Translations under genes and position numbers: made by a program | The notes under the pieces: model-generated | Told to the model about the DNA's origin: nothing | What the model saw: only the letters and a program-made list of their open reading frames with translations | Databases searched by the model: none | Shown here: positions 8,445 to 16,887 of the stretch, in pieces | How the letters are laid out: each line of letters opens with the position of its first letter | Position numbering within the stretch: position 1 is the first letter of the stretch | Assembly: GCA_963779645.1 (NCBI GenBank) | Contig: CAVZYX010000005.1 | Span: forward strand, 1,240,001 to 1,304,000 | Direction: 5' to 3' | Source of the DNA: CALMBW01 sp963779645 | Lineage (GTDB): Bacteria > Actinomycetota > CADDZG01 > WHSQ01 | Length of the DNA stretch: 64,000 nucleotides

Positions 8445-9444
8445 ATGCCGGCAACGATCTACTACGACTCGGACGCATCGCCCGAACCCCTGAAGGGGCG
8501 CAAAGTTGCGGTCCTCGGATATGGCGCGCGAGGGCCGAGCCCACGCACTCAACCTCAAGGACTCCGGCTTCGACGTGGTCGTCGGTCTGAGGACGGACAG
8601 CAAGTCATGGCCTAAGGCAGAAGAGGACGGCCTGCAGGTCGCGACGGTGGCCGAAGCCACGCGTGACGCCGAGCTCGTCGCCGTTCTCCTCCCCGACCAG
8701 CATCAAGCGAAGTGCTACCGGGAAGAGATCGAACCGAACCTGGCCCCTGAAGCGGCGCTTCTTTTCGCACATGGCTTCAACGTCCACTTCGGCCAGATCC
8801 GTCCACCCGAGAACCACGACGTTGTGATGATCGCTCCGAAGGCGCCAGGCCCGCTCGTGCGTCGAACCTTCGAAGAAGGTAGCGGCACCCCGGGACTCCT
8901 CGCCGTTCACCGCGATGCGACGGGACGCGCCCGCGAACGCGCTTTGTCGTATGCGAAGGGGATCGGCTGCACGAGGGCCGGCGTCATCGAAACGACCTTC
9001 AAAGAGGAAACGGAAACCGATCTATTCGGTGAGCAAGCAGTCTTATGCGGCGGGACCTCCCGACTTATCCAGGCTGGGTTCGAGACCTTGGTGCGTGCCG
9101 GCTATCAGCCGGAGATCGCTTACTTCGAGTGCCTCCACGAGCTGAAGCTGATCGTCGATCTGCTTTACGAGGGTGGGTTCACGAAGATGCGTCACGCCAT
9201 CTCGGACACGGCCGAATACGGAGACCTGACGCGCGGCTCCCGAGTTGTCGACGAACACGTGGAAGCAACCATGCAGAAGATCCTCGACGACATCCGTTCC
9301 GGTGAGTTTGCGCGCGAGTGGGTGCTGGAGAACGAAGCCGGCACTCCCGTCCTCGATGCCCGCAGGCGCGAGGAGGCAGCCCGTCCGATCGAAGAGGTCG
9401 GCGCAAAACTCAGGGAGATGATGTCGTGGATGAATCGGGCGTAG
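8445..9444 (+). CDS. ilvC: Ketol-acid reductoisomerase, with a one-base frameshift
   Basis: This enzyme isomerises and reduces acetolactate with NAD(P)H. The first 28 codons from ATG 8445 (MPATIYYDSDASPEPLKGRK and VAVLGYGA) are canonical, but the frame then shifts. Everything after 8533 continues in the next frame (GRAHALNLKDSGFDVVVGLR to the C terminus at 9444). Dropping one G (about 8530, in GCGCGCGAG) restores the nucleotide-binding motif GYGAQGRAHALN exactly and gives 332 residues, the usual class I length. The rest of the operon is intact, so an assembly error or very recent mutation is likeliest; programmed shifting is possible but unsupported. RBS AAGGAG at about 8431. Confidence 0.9.
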
Positions 9445-10979
9445 TTCGAGTATTCGATACGACCCTGCGAGACGGCGAGCAATCGCCGGGGATCTCGCTG
9501 AATCTGAAAGAGAAGGTCGAGATCGCGGAGCAACTCGCGAAGCTCGGCGTGGACGTGATCGAGGCTGGTTTCCCGATCGCGTCGGATGGCGAGACCCAAG
9601 CGGTCAAGGCGATCGCTGCAGCCGTGCGAGGTCCGATCATCGCCGGCCTCGCTCGAGTGGATGCCGTGGACATCGATCGTGCCGCGGAAGCGGTCGCGGG
9701 GGCCGAGCGACCACGGATCCATACCTTCATCGCGACCAGCGACATACATATGGCAGCCAAGCTGCGTATGACGCCGGACGAGGTGCTCGCGGCAGCCGTT
9801 GCGGGGGTTGAACGATCGCGGCGCTATGTCGCCGACGTCGAGTTCTCGTGCGAGGACGCGACCCGGTCCGATCCGGAATTCCTCGTGAAGGTGTTCGGGG
9901 CCGCGGCACGAGCGGGTGCCACTACGTTGAACCTTCCCGACACGGTCGGTTACGCGATGCCCGAAGAGTTCGGAGCGCTTCTTCGCTATCTCATGGCCGA
10001 GGTGGGTGAAGACGTCGTCTGGAGCGTTCACACGCACGACGATCTCGGCCTCGCCGTGGCCAACGCGCTGGCGGGCGTAGAAGCGGGCGCTCGTCAGGTG
10101 GAGGTAGCCGTCAATGGGATCGGGGAGCGAGCGGGGAACTGCTCGCTGGAAGAGATCGTGATGGCGATCCGCACACGCGCCGACCAGACCAACGTGACGA
10201 CCGGTGTCAACAGCAAGGAGATCGCACGCACCTCGCGGTTGGTCTCGATGCTCACCGGCTACGCCGTTCCGCCGAACAAGGCGATCGTTGGAGCGAACGC
10301 GTTCGCTCACGAGGCGGGTATCCACCAGCACGGAGTCATGGTCGAGCGAACGACGTACGAGATCATGGACCCGCTGGATGTCGGTCTCGAGGGGTCGCGC
10401 ATCGTGCTCGGGAAACATTCCGGGAGACATGCATTCGTGAAGGCGCTGGAGGATCTGGGTTTCCTGAGTCTCACCAAGGATGACATCGAAAGAGCGTTCG
10501 AACGATTCAAGTCCCTTGCCGACAGGAAGATCCGGATCACCGACGTTGACCTCGAAGCGATCGTCGTGGATGAGATCGCTCAGGACGCAGACGAGTACGA
10601 GATGATCTCGATCCAGGTGGCCGGCGGTACTCACCTGTCACCCACGGCAACGGTCCGGCTCCAGCGCGGAGACGAAGTCTTTGACGAATCCGCTATCGGC
10701 GACGGGATGATCGATGCCGCGTGCGGCGCGATCCAGCGTGCCACCGGGATCGAAGCTCGTCTCGAGAGCTTCACGGTCTCGAGCGTCACGGGCGGGATCG
10801 ATGCGCTAGGTGACGTCACGATCGTTCTCGCGAACGGAGATGGCTCCGAAGGTCATCCGATCCGTAGAGCAACCGGCCGAGGAGTCTCGACCGACGTCGT
10901 CGAAGCCTCTGCCCGGGCCTACCTGTCTGCCGTGAACCGGTTGACCCATCTGGCCTCGCGGGCCGAGGTAGTCGCGTGA
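9426..10979 (+). CDS. leuA: 2-isopropylmalate synthase
   Basis: It catalyses the first committed leucine step (acetyl-CoA plus 2-ketoisovalerate). The TIM-barrel starts at VVRVFDTTLRDGEQSPGISL; the metal site HTHDDLGLAVANAL and NGIGERAGN are intact, and the C-terminal leucine-sensing domain is present (about residues 370-510, QVAGGTHLSPTATVRL, ATGRGVSTDVVEASARAYL). I chose GTG 9426, which has AGGGAG 9 nt upstream and overlaps the end of ilvC by 19 bp; upstream in-frame codons are ilvC shadow. The 517-residue length is that of LeuA type 1. Confidence 0.95.
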   Translation: MDESGVVRVFDTTLRDGEQSPGISLNLKEKVEIAEQLAKLGVDVIEAGFPIASDGETQAVKAIAAAVRGPIIAGLARVDAVDIDRAAEAVAGAERPRIHTFIATSDIHMAAKLRMTPDEVLAAAVAGVERSRRYVADVEFSCEDATRSDPEFLVKVFGAAARAGATTLNLPDTVGYAMPEEFGALLRYLMAEVGEDVVWSVHTHDDLGLAVANALAGVEAGARQVEVAVNGIGERAGNCSLEEIVMAIRTRADQTNVTTGVNSKEIARTSRLVSMLTGYAVPPNKAIVGANAFAHEAGIHQHGVMVERTTYEIMDPLDVGLEGSRIVLGKHSGRHAFVKALEDLGFLSLTKDDIERAFERFKSLADRKIRITDVDLEAIVVDEIAQDADEYEMISIQVAGGTHLSPTATVRLQRGDEVFDESAIGDGMIDAACGAIQRATGIEARLESFTVSSVTGGIDALGDVTIVLANGDGSEGHPIRRATGRGVSTDVVEASARAYLSAVNRLTHLASRAEVVA

Positions 10980-12292
10980 CATCGCAGACGATCACCGAGA
11001 AGATCCTGGCGGCACACGCCGGTCGGGACAGCGTGCGACCGGGGGACATCGTCATGTGCCGGGTCGATATGGCGATGGCGAACGATGTAACTGCCTTTCC
11101 GGCGATCGAATCGTTCCGCAAGATGGGCACTCCCGAGGTGTGGGATCGCAACAAGGTTGCGCTCGTCGCCTCTCACTTCGTGCCGGCCAAGGACATCGCT
11201 TCGGCAGGGCTCCTTGGTCGCATGCGGGAGTTCGCAGCAGAGCAGAACGTTCAGCACTTCTTCGATGCAGGCAAAGGGGGGATCGAACACATCCTCCTTC
11301 CCGAAGAGGCGTTGGTTGTGCCGGGAGATGTCGTGATCGGTGCCGACAGCCACTCGTGTACGTACGGCGCTCTCGGGTGCTTCTCCACCGGCGTTGGCTC
11401 GACCGACCTCGCCGCGGTGTGGGCAACCGGTGAGATCTGGTTGCGTGTTCCCGAGACCCTGAAGATCGTCTATTCGGGTCGCCCTGGTCCCTGGGTGGTG
11501 GGCAAAGACCTGATCCTGTCCGTCATCTCACGCATCGGCGACGACGGTGCTCGTTACATGGCGATGGAGCACACGGGAGACACGCTCGCGGATCTTTCGA
11601 TGGACTCCCGCTTGACCTTGACCAACATGGCGATCGAAGCGGGGGCCAAGTCCGGGATCATCCCGCCGGATCAAGTGACCGTTGACTACGTCCATGGCCG
11701 GCAGCAGGAGAACGATCGGCACCGCGACTTCCCGGTCCTCGTGTCGGATCCCGGAGCCGAGTTCGCAAGCGTGCTCGACGTAGATGTCGCGGCTATCGAG
11801 CCGATGGTGGCGCGGCCCTCACTTCCGTCCCTGTCGGTTCCCGTGTCGGAGGTCGCCGGTACTCGAGTCGATCAGGTGTTCATCGGATCGTGCACGAACG
11901 CTCGGATCGAAGATCTGCGCATAGCCGCGCATGTGCTGGCTGACAATCCGATAGCGAAGCACGTGCGCGTGATGGTCATCCCTTCAACCCAGCGGGTGTG
12001 GACGCAAGCGAACGCAGAAGGCTTGCTGGATCGCTTCGCCCGAGCCGGTTGCGCCGTCTCGACCCCAACCTGCGGCGCATGCCTCGGGGCGCACATGGGC
12101 GTCCTCGGCCCGGGGGAGGTCTGCCTATCGACGAGCAACCGCAACTACGTCGGCCGCATGGGTGATCCGAGTGCTCAGGTGTATCTGGCCAACCCTGCGG
12201 TTGCCATGGCAACTGCGGTTGCGGGCGAGATCGTTCACCCCGAGACTGTCCAGAGCGTTGCCCCCCTCGAAGGTGGTGTCCTCGTTGGGTAG
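10976..12292 (+). CDS. leuC: 3-isopropylmalate dehydratase, large subunit (homoaconitase-like short type)
   Basis: The 438-residue aconitase-superfamily subunit holds the 4Fe-4S cluster: GADSHSCTYGALG, FIGSCTNARIEDL and TPTCGACLGAHMG carry the cluster cysteines. Its length fits the archaeal/HacA-like LeuC (about 420) rather than the roughly 470-residue enterobacterial type. The GTG start overlaps the leuA stop (GTGA), so it is coupled to leuA; the product works with LeuD encoded next. Confidence 0.95.
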   Translation: MTSQTITEKILAAHAGRDSVRPGDIVMCRVDMAMANDVTAFPAIESFRKMGTPEVWDRNKVALVASHFVPAKDIASAGLLGRMREFAAEQNVQHFFDAGKGGIEHILLPEEALVVPGDVVIGADSHSCTYGALGCFSTGVGSTDLAAVWATGEIWLRVPETLKIVYSGRPGPWVVGKDLILSVISRIGDDGARYMAMEHTGDTLADLSMDSRLTLTNMAIEAGAKSGIIPPDQVTVDYVHGRQQENDRHRDFPVLVSDPGAEFASVLDVDVAAIEPMVARPSLPSLSVPVSEVAGTRVDQVFIGSCTNARIEDLRIAAHVLADNPIAKHVRVMVIPSTQRVWTQANAEGLLDRFARAGCAVSTPTCGACLGAHMGVLGPGEVCLSTSNRNYVGRMGDPSAQVYLANPAVAMATAVAGEIVHPETVQSVAPLEGGVLVG

Positions 12293-12770
12293 AGCCTGGC
12301 GATATGGGGACAACGTCGATACCGACGTCATCATCCCGGCGCGCTATCTGACGACTAACGATCCGGGAGAGCTCGCCAAGCATGCGTTGGAGGACCTGGA
12401 TCCGAAGTTCGCAAGCAAGGTGCAACAGGGTGATGTTGTCGTAGCGGGAGAGAACTTCGGCTGCGGTTCGTCGCGCGAGCATGCTGCGACCTGCCTTAGT
12501 GGTGCAGGAGTGTCCGCGGTCGTTGCTGCATCGTTCGCTCGGATCTTTTTCCGCAATGCGATCAACACCGGCCTACCGATAGTGGTCTCTCCCGAGGCCG
12601 TCGCCGGTATCGAAGATGGTGATGAGGTCTCAGTTGACGCGGTGACCGGTGAAGTCCGCAACGTGACTAAAGGCGCTACCTACTCGGTCGAGCCCTTACC
12701 TGAGTTCGTCATGAACATCGTGCGCGCCGGGGGACTCATCGAATGGGTGAAGGCGCGGAAGGCGTCATGA
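12276..12770 (+). CDS. leuD: 3-isopropylmalate dehydratase, small subunit
   Basis: This is the swivel-domain subunit of isopropylmalate isomerase, about 164 residues, with NVDTDVIIPARYL, GENFGCGSSREHA and ASFARIFFRNAINTGLP. The start is uncertain: GTG 12276 or TTG 12285, both inside the 3' end of leuC; AAGG at 12270 is better spaced for the TTG. The short form matches the short-type LeuC partner. It ends in an ATGA overlap with leuB. Confidence 0.93.
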   Translation: MSSLGRAWRYGDNVDTDVIIPARYLTTNDPGELAKHALEDLDPKFASKVQQGDVVVAGENFGCGSSREHAATCLSGAGVSAVVAASFARIFFRNAINTGLPIVVSPEAVAGIEDGDEVSVDAVTGEVRNVTKGATYSVEPLPEFVMNIVRAGGLIEWVKARKAS

Positions 12771-13663
12771 AGAGGATCGCCGTACTACCTGGTGATGGGA
12801 TCGGTCCCGAGGTCATCGCGGCAGCTGTCGCCACGCTGCCAGCCGACTACGAGTTGACCTATGTCGATATGGGGGCCGAGCGGTATCTCCGCGATGGGGT
12901 TCTCGTCACCGATGAGGATCTTGAGGTTGTAACGAACAGCGATGCATTGTTGTTCGGAGCGATCGGCGACCCGCGGGTCCCAGACGGCGTCCTCGAGCGT
13001 GGGGTGCTCATCAGGCTCCGGCAAGAACTGGACGTGTACGTCAACCTCCGCCCGTTCCCCGAGCTGGACCTCGTCTTCGTTCGCGAGAACTCCGAGGGCC
13101 TGTACGCCGGAGTCGGGGAAAGGGACACGGACAGCGCCACGGAAGTCAGCATCAATACACGCGGCGCGATCGCGAGATGCGCCCGCTACGCCTTTGAACT
13201 CGCCACGAAACGATCGGGCGTGCTGACTTGGGTTCACAAGACGAACGTGTTGACCAATGCGGGAGGTCTCTGGAAAGAGGTCGTTGACGACGTTGCCCAC
13301 GGGTTCCCGCTCGTCGAAGTTCGCTACGAGCATGCGGATGCTTGTGCGTACCACCTAGTCCGCGATGCTAGCCGCTACGACGTGATCCTGACCGAGAACC
13401 TCTTCGGTGATGTGTTGAGCGATCTAGCTGCAGCACTCGCTGGGGGCCTTGGGCTCGCTGCAAGTGCGAACCTTCACCCCGAACCATCGACCCGGCCGAC
13501 AAGGTGCGTTGGGCTCTTCGAGCCCGTGCACGGTTCAGCTCCCGACATAGCCGGAACAGGTAAAGCCGACGCGACCGCTGCCATCAGGGCTGCGGAGATG
13601 CTCGTTCAAACGCTCGAACTCGAGGACACTCGAGCAACAAGAGAAAGTGAGCTGACCGTATGA
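12767..13663 (+). CDS. leuB: 3-isopropylmalate dehydrogenase (compact form)
   Basis: It oxidatively decarboxylates 3-isopropylmalate with NAD+. Start ATG 12767 (MKRIAVLPGDGIGPEV) overlaps the leuD stop. Substrate and metal residues are visible: LRQELDVYVNLRP, FVRENSEGLYAG, VHKTNVL, DVILTENLFGDVLSDLAA and FEPVHGSAPDIAGTGKAD. At 298 residues it is shorter than the usual 340-360: the loop after VNLRPFPE and the extreme C-terminal helix are abbreviated. Isocitrate/homoisocitrate-type paralogues are possible, but the leu operon position fits LeuB. Confidence 0.92.
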   Translation: MKRIAVLPGDGIGPEVIAAAVATLPADYELTYVDMGAERYLRDGVLVTDEDLEVVTNSDALLFGAIGDPRVPDGVLERGVLIRLRQELDVYVNLRPFPELDLVFVRENSEGLYAGVGERDTDSATEVSINTRGAIARCARYAFELATKRSGVLTWVHKTNVLTNAGGLWKEVVDDVAHGFPLVEVRYEHADACAYHLVRDASRYDVILTENLFGDVLSDLAAALAGGLGLAASANLHPEPSTRPTRCVGLFEPVHGSAPDIAGTGKADATAAIRAAEMLVQTLELEDTRATRESELTV

Positions 13664-14088
13664 GAGTGGGCGGGCACTATTTCGATGTATGTGGGTACAA
13701 GGTGACGAGCGAACGCATGCACGAACGTAAGAGTCGCGTACAAGCGATCGTCGAGGTCAAGGTCGGCCATTCATGCATACGCCGATCGGCGACCGGCGTT
13801 GGACCCGTTCACGCGTTGGATGCCGCCCTCAGGGCTTGTTTGTCAGACCACTTCCCGGAACTCGAAGACGTGAAGCTCTCCGACTATCGCGTTTCGGTCG
13901 TCAACAATGAAGAGGGGACCGGAGCACAGGTGCGCGTACTGATCGAAGCGACCGACGGTGAGTCCCGGTGGGACGCCGGCTGCGTCTCGGAGAACATCGT
14001 TGACGCGAGCTTCGAGGCGCTGTGCTCCACCGCCGTGATGGGGATCATCAAGGCTCGGTCGACATCGGCTCGTGTCGCGACCGCCTAG
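13660..14088 (+). CDS. Free-standing LeuA/CimA-type regulatory (LeuA_dimer) domain
   Basis: All 142 residues match the C-terminal allosteric domain of 2-isopropylmalate or citramalate synthase: CGYKVTSERMHERKSRVQA, ATGVGPVHALDAALRA, LSDYRVSVVNNEEGTGAQVR and the closing VSENIVDASFEALCST. No catalytic barrel precedes it; leuB ends in an ATGA overlap with its start, so it is a real coupled gene and not a fragment of a split frame. LeuA in this operon already has its own regulatory domain. Many actinobacteria carry cimA after leuB, so this may be a cimA remnant reduced to its effector-binding domain, or a separate regulator acting on LeuA. The function is inferred. Confidence 0.85.
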   Translation: MRVGGHYFDVCGYKVTSERMHERKSRVQAIVEVKVGHSCIRRSATGVGPVHALDAALRACLSDHFPELEDVKLSDYRVSVVNNEEGTGAQVRVLIEATDGESRWDAGCVSENIVDASFEALCSTAVMGIIKARSTSARVATA

Positions 14089-14091
14089 GCT
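14086..14091 (+). promoter_or_regulatory. -10 box for leaderless pheA
   Basis: TAGGCT ends 6 nt before ATG 14098, the spacing expected for a leaderless actinobacterial transcript. Confidence 0.5.
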
Positions 14092-14097
14092 GTGAGC

Positions 14098-14922
14098 ATG
14101 GATCGAACCAGCGTTGCTTACCAAGGAGAGATGGGGGCCTACTCGGAAGAGGCCGTCCTCAAGCTTTTCCCCGACAGCGACCAGCGACCCTTGGCCTCTA
14201 TCAGGAAGGTGTTCGAGTCGGTAGAGGTCGGCAGAACCGACTACGGCCTCGTTCCGATGGACAACTCGCAGGCAGGTTCGATCAACGAGACATACGACCT
14301 TTTCTTGAAGCATGGCCTCCATCTCGTCGCTGCCACCTACGTGCGCGTCGACCACTGTTTACTGGCGCTCCCGGGCACCGCGCTCGATGAGCTGAAGGAG
14401 GTCATCTCTCACCCTCAAGCGATCGCGCAGAGCGAAGAGTTCCTGACTTCCATGGATCTCGTGATCAGGCCTGACTACGACACGGCAGGCTCTGCGAAGC
14501 GCATCGTCGAAGAGAAACTCACGAACACGGCGGCTATCGCGTCTCGCCGGGCCGCAGAGCTCTACGGGCTCGAGGTGCTCGCCGAGAAGATCCAGACCTA
14601 CCCCGACAACTACACACGCTTCGGTGTTTTGTCGCGCGACCCGAAACCTCTTGGAGAAGCCACAACCTCGTCGCTGGTGTTCGGAGTCGGGCACGTGGCG
14701 GGATCGCTCTATCGCTGCTTGGGCGCTTTCGCCGAGAGGCACCTGAGCCTCTCGAAGCTGGAATCCCGTCCCCGAGCCGGCCGACCCTGGGAATACGTCT
14801 TCTATGTCGACGTCGACAGCCCGGCCACAGCTCCGGCGATGATCGATGCCCTGGCAGAAGTCAGCGAGCACGCGACGTTCACTCGCCTGGTCGGGAGCTA
14901 CTCCTCCGAACCCCAGCCCTAA
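14098..14922 (+). CDS. pheA: Prephenate dehydratase
   Basis: It makes phenylpyruvate from prephenate in phenylalanine synthesis. The catalytic domain runs from VAYQGEMGAYSEEA through GLVPMDNSQAGSI to the YTRFGVLSRD motif (about residues 175-185). A C-terminal ACT domain follows, with the effector motif SKLESRP (about 220). No chorismate mutase domain is fused. I prefer ATG 14098 (leaderless spacing to TAGGCT) over GTG 14092. It follows the leu operon by 9 bp and may also receive read-through. Confidence 0.95.
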   Translation: MDRTSVAYQGEMGAYSEEAVLKLFPDSDQRPLASIRKVFESVEVGRTDYGLVPMDNSQAGSINETYDLFLKHGLHLVAATYVRVDHCLLALPGTALDELKEVISHPQAIAQSEEFLTSMDLVIRPDYDTAGSAKRIVEEKLTNTAAIASRRAAELYGLEVLAEKIQTYPDNYTRFGVLSRDPKPLGEATTSSLVFGVGHVAGSLYRCLGAFAERHLSLSKLESRPRAGRPWEYVFYVDVDSPATAPAMIDALAEVSEHATFTRLVGSYSSEPQP

Positions 14923-14977
14923 CACCTGCGGGTAGGCTCGGTTCTCTTGATACTTCTTAAGTAGGAGGACCTACGCA

Positions 14978-16456
14978 ATGGCGCAGATAGAGATCCTCTC
15001 CGAGGTCTCCAAGTTCCTCGAGGGCTCCCCGAAGATGACGATCGGCGGTAAGCCGGCCGAGGCGGACTCGGGGCAGACCTTTGAGGTCTTCGATCCTTCG
15101 ACCGGCAAGGTCGTAACCGAGGTTCCACGCGGCGACATCGCCGATGTTGACAAGGCCGTCGCTGCTGCCCGTGAAGCGTTCGACGACAAGAGATGGTCGG
15201 GCCTTCGCCCTGGCAAGCGTACCGAGGTGCTCTACAAGCTTGGCGAGCTGATCAAACGCAACGCGAACGAGCTTGCCCAACTCGAGTCGATCGACTCGGG
15301 CAAGCCGATCAATCTCGCCTCGGGCGAGATATGGGCGGCAGGAGAAGTGTTCCGCTACTACGCGGGCTGGCCGACGAAGATCTTCGGCGAGACAAACCCG
15401 ACGACCGAGGACCAGTTCGTTTACACGCTGCGCGAGCCGATCGGTGTCGCCGGGGGGATCATCCCCTGGAACTTCCCGCTGATCATGGCCGCGTGGAAGG
15501 TCGCTCCGGCCCTAGCATTCGGTAACACGGTTGTTTTGAAGCCCGCCGAACAAACTCCGCTGACTGCTCTTCGTCTTGCCGAACTCGCGCTCGAGGCCGG
15601 CGTTCCGGAAGGTGTCGTGAACGTGGTTACCGGTTTCGGAGAAGAAGCCGGTCAAGCCATCGCGAGGCATTCGGATGTCGACAAGGTCGCTTTCACGGGC
15701 TCGACCGAGGTCGGTCGGAAGATCCTCCACGCATCGGAAGGCAACCTGAAGCGAGTCACGCTGGAGCTCGGCGGGAAGTCACCGAACATCGTCTTCGCCG
15801 ATGCAGACATGCGTAGAGCGTCCAAGGGCTCGATGTTCGGTGTGTTCCTCAACTCGGGCCAGGTCTGCACCGCCGGAACCCGCATCCTCGTAGAGCGCGC
15901 GATCCACGACGAGTTCGTAGAAGCATTGGTCGGGGCAACATCGAAGATGAAGCTCGGCCCTGGCATGGACGACGAGTCGGGGATGGGACCCGTCGTCTCC
16001 GAACAACAGCTCGAGCGTGTGACGGGGTACATCGATATCGGCAAGAGTGAGGGGGCCGAGATCGTTACTGGTGGCGAACGCGCTGTTGACTTGGGTGACG
16101 GATATTACGTCCAACCGACGATCTTCACGGGTGTCCGCAACGACATGCGTATCGCCCAGGAAGAGATCTTCGGTCCGGTGGCGGCAGTGATCCCGGTCGA
16201 CGACGTCGATCATGCGATCCAAGTTGCGAACGACACGATCTACGGTCTGGCCTCAACGGTGTGGACCAAGGACCTGTCGACTGCGCACCGGGTCGCGCGG
16301 GGGATCAGGGCCGGCACAGTGTGGATCAACGGAACTGGTCTCTTCGATGCGTCGACGAGCTTCGGTGGTTACAAGCAATCCGGGATCGGTCGGGAGCTCG
16401 GTGTGCATTCGATGGACGCTTACACCGAGGTCAAGTCGGTTTGGGTGAACCTCTAA
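14978..16456 (+). CDS. NAD(P)-dependent aldehyde dehydrogenase
   Basis: This 492-residue member of the aldehyde dehydrogenase superfamily has the NAD-binding GFTGSTEVGRK-like stretch (FTGSTEVGRKIL), the general base Glu in LELGGKSPNIV (about 264) and the nucleophilic Cys in NSGQVCTAGTRI (about 296). The closing GGYKQSGIGRELG fits betaine-aldehyde/phenylacetaldehyde-type enzymes. The ATG has a strong RBS (TAGGAGGACC). The substrate cannot be fixed from sequence; the paa genes are 4 kb away and separately transcribed. Confidence 0.92.
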   Translation: MAQIEILSEVSKFLEGSPKMTIGGKPAEADSGQTFEVFDPSTGKVVTEVPRGDIADVDKAVAAAREAFDDKRWSGLRPGKRTEVLYKLGELIKRNANELAQLESIDSGKPINLASGEIWAAGEVFRYYAGWPTKIFGETNPTTEDQFVYTLREPIGVAGGIIPWNFPLIMAAWKVAPALAFGNTVVLKPAEQTPLTALRLAELALEAGVPEGVVNVVTGFGEEAGQAIARHSDVDKVAFTGSTEVGRKILHASEGNLKRVTLELGGKSPNIVFADADMRRASKGSMFGVFLNSGQVCTAGTRILVERAIHDEFVEALVGATSKMKLGPGMDDESGMGPVVSEQQLERVTGYIDIGKSEGAEIVTGGERAVDLGDGYYVQPTIFTGVRNDMRIAQEEIFGPVAAVIPVDDVDHAIQVANDTIYGLASTVWTKDLSTAHRVARGIRAGTVWINGTGLFDASTSFGGYKQSGIGRELGVHSMDAYTEVKSVWVNL

Positions 16457-16460
16457 GCGA

Positions 16461-16745
16461 TTAGGCCGGTCGGAAGAGGACCGTTTCGTGTTGGGGTTCC
16501 AATGTGATGACCGCTTCGGGGTAGGTCTCGAGGATGGCCGGGTCGACGAAGAACCGAAGTCCCTCGAGCTCGATCAGCTTCTCTGTGGGGGCCGGGGAAT
16601 CCGCGAAAGAGATCTGGACGTTGGATCCGCCCCCCAGACCCCGGGCTTCGGAAAGCCTGATCCCGGCGGTCGCTGGGTCGAGGCCCATCAATCCAAGCGA
16701 CCGATCGAGCGCCTCAGCTGCCTCGGGAGTCACCTTGATGGCCAT
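16461..16745 (-). CDS. HesB/IscA-like protein lacking all cysteines
   Basis: The 94-residue protein has the HesB/IscA fold pattern: an N-terminal KVTPEAAEALDRSL helix, GIRLSEARGLGGGSNVQISF in place of the GCSG strand, and LEGLRFFVDPAILETYPEA. Iron-sulfur carriers of this family need three conserved Cys; this one has none, so an Fe-S carrier role is unlikely. It ends 5 bp from the aldehyde dehydrogenase stop (convergent). The start has AGGAAGCGAG upstream. Confidence 0.75.
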   Translation of the reverse strand: MAIKVTPEAAEALDRSLGLMGLDPATAGIRLSEARGLGGGSNVQISFADSPAPTEKLIELEGLRFFVDPAILETYPEAVITLEPQHETVLFRPA

Positions 16746-16821
16746 GTTCTCGCTTCCTGTCGAGCTTTCTTCGTGATGACTAGGTCTTACTAGCTAGGTG
16801 TTCTATGCCCCTACTGGGTCA

Positions 16822-16849
16822 TAAAGCCCTCAGCACTCAGGGCCGATGA
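16822..16849 (+). promoter_or_regulatory. Sigma-28-like promoter
   Basis: TAAA (16822-16825), 16-base spacer, GCCGATGA (16842-16849). It differs from the consensus by one base in the -10 element and one in the spacer. The start codon is 38 nt downstream. Confidence 0.6.
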
Positions 16850-16887
16850 CTCAAATAGGATCGTAAGGCTTAGTCCAAGGGGGCGAG

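Noticed and set aside
9192..10634. 480-codon open frame antisense to leuA
   Set aside because: Shadow of leuA; ilvC and leuA on the plus strand account for the region fully.
16790..16887. Possible c-di-GMP riboswitch before the GAF/GGDEF/HD-GYP gene
   Set aside because: A short GCCCT/AGGGC hairpin is present, but the conserved GEMM core motifs are absent; the segment is better explained as a sigma-28-like promoter.
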